Assembly (NCBI GenBank): GCA_902765035.1
Contig: CACWYF010000119.1
Span: forward strand, 1-6,301
Origin: an uncultured Eubacteriales bacterium
Lineage (GTDB): Bacteria > Bacillota > Clostridia > Peptostreptococcales > Anaerovoracaceae
DNA: 6,301 nt
Reading direction: 5' to 3'
Both the position numbers and the translations under genes were made by a program. Shown here in pieces: positions 6,208-6,301 of this stretch. Position 1 is the stretch's first letter. Each line of letters starts with the position of its first letter. The notes beneath the pieces are model-generated. The model made no database searches. It was not told the origin of the DNA and saw only the letters and a list, made by a program, of their open reading frames with translations.

Positions 6208-6301
6208 GTGTGTATGACGGGCATGCCGTCAGTCTGTGGTGAAAGTCCATAAGGGGCGCAGTTGCCGACGAACCCTAAAGTGAATTGCAAGGTTTGCATC
6301 G
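6208..6301 (+). mobile_element. group II intron, 5' end, probably class IIC (partial)
   Basis: The stretch begins with GTGTG, the 5' splice-site consensus (GUGYG) of group II introns. It continues with a short domain I stem-loop, GACGG (6216-6220) pairing with CCGTC (6226-6230) around GCATG. Next is CAGTCTGTGGTGAAAGTCCA (6230-6249), a segment typical of bacterial group II introns, with TGG/CCA pairing (6237-6239/6247-6249), and then GAATTGCAAGGTTTGC. Such introns are ribozymes that splice themselves and move with an intron-encoded reverse transcriptase/maturase. That gene, domains V-VI and the 3' end would lie downstream and are not visible. Insertion in the sense orientation right after the T-tract of a terminator hairpin is the known site preference of class IIC, so I assign that class by context. 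Its EBS1 and EBS3 motifs are not in view. Confidence 0.85.

Overview
This is the tail of a bacterial spc ribosomal-protein operon running straight into the alpha operon, all on the + strand. The order is secY (5' end cut by the window), adk (broken), map, infA, rpmJ, rpsM, rpsK, rpsD, rpoA, rplQ, then a rho-independent terminator and the first 94 bases of a group II intron. The gene order, the four-cysteine zinc LID type of adenylate kinase, the cysteine-free uS4 encoded inside the alpha operon, the strong AGGAGG-type ribosome binding sites and the AGA/AAG-rich codon use all point to a low-to-mid-GC Clostridia member (Bacillota), perhaps Oscillospiraceae-like. The family is an inference from remembered protein sequences, not from a search.

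Left part (1-3095): SecY, adenylate kinase, methionine aminopeptidase, IF1 and bL36. SecY, Map and IF1 look intact over what is visible. adk does not: about 38 bases encoding the ATP-binding P-loop are missing right after its start codon, which also shifts the frame, while the rest of the gene is undamaged. Between infA and rpmJ lie three consecutive stem-loops, the first long and nearly perfect.

Middle (3096-3399): 304 bases without a convincing protein gene, unusually long for this operon. They hold a hairpin overlapping the rpmJ stop codon and a second hairpin. Next comes a compact, multibranched fold of about 160 bases (3171-3332) in which a hairpin loop can form a 7-bp pseudoknot with a downstream strand. 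A last hairpin sits just before the rpsM ribosome binding site. By position this fold is either the 5' leader of the rpsM-rpsK-rpsD-rpoA-rplQ operon (E. coli uses a different pseudoknot at this place for S4 autoregulation) or an inserted structured RNA element. It is the best candidate here for something undescribed.

Right part (3400-6301): uS13, uS11, uS4, RNA polymerase alpha and bL17 in close succession, each with a strong ribosome binding site. A 9-bp cUUCGg terminator follows rplQ. Directly after its T4 tract begins GTGTG and a typical group II intron 5' region, the insertion habit of group IIC introns. The rest of the intron lies outside the window.
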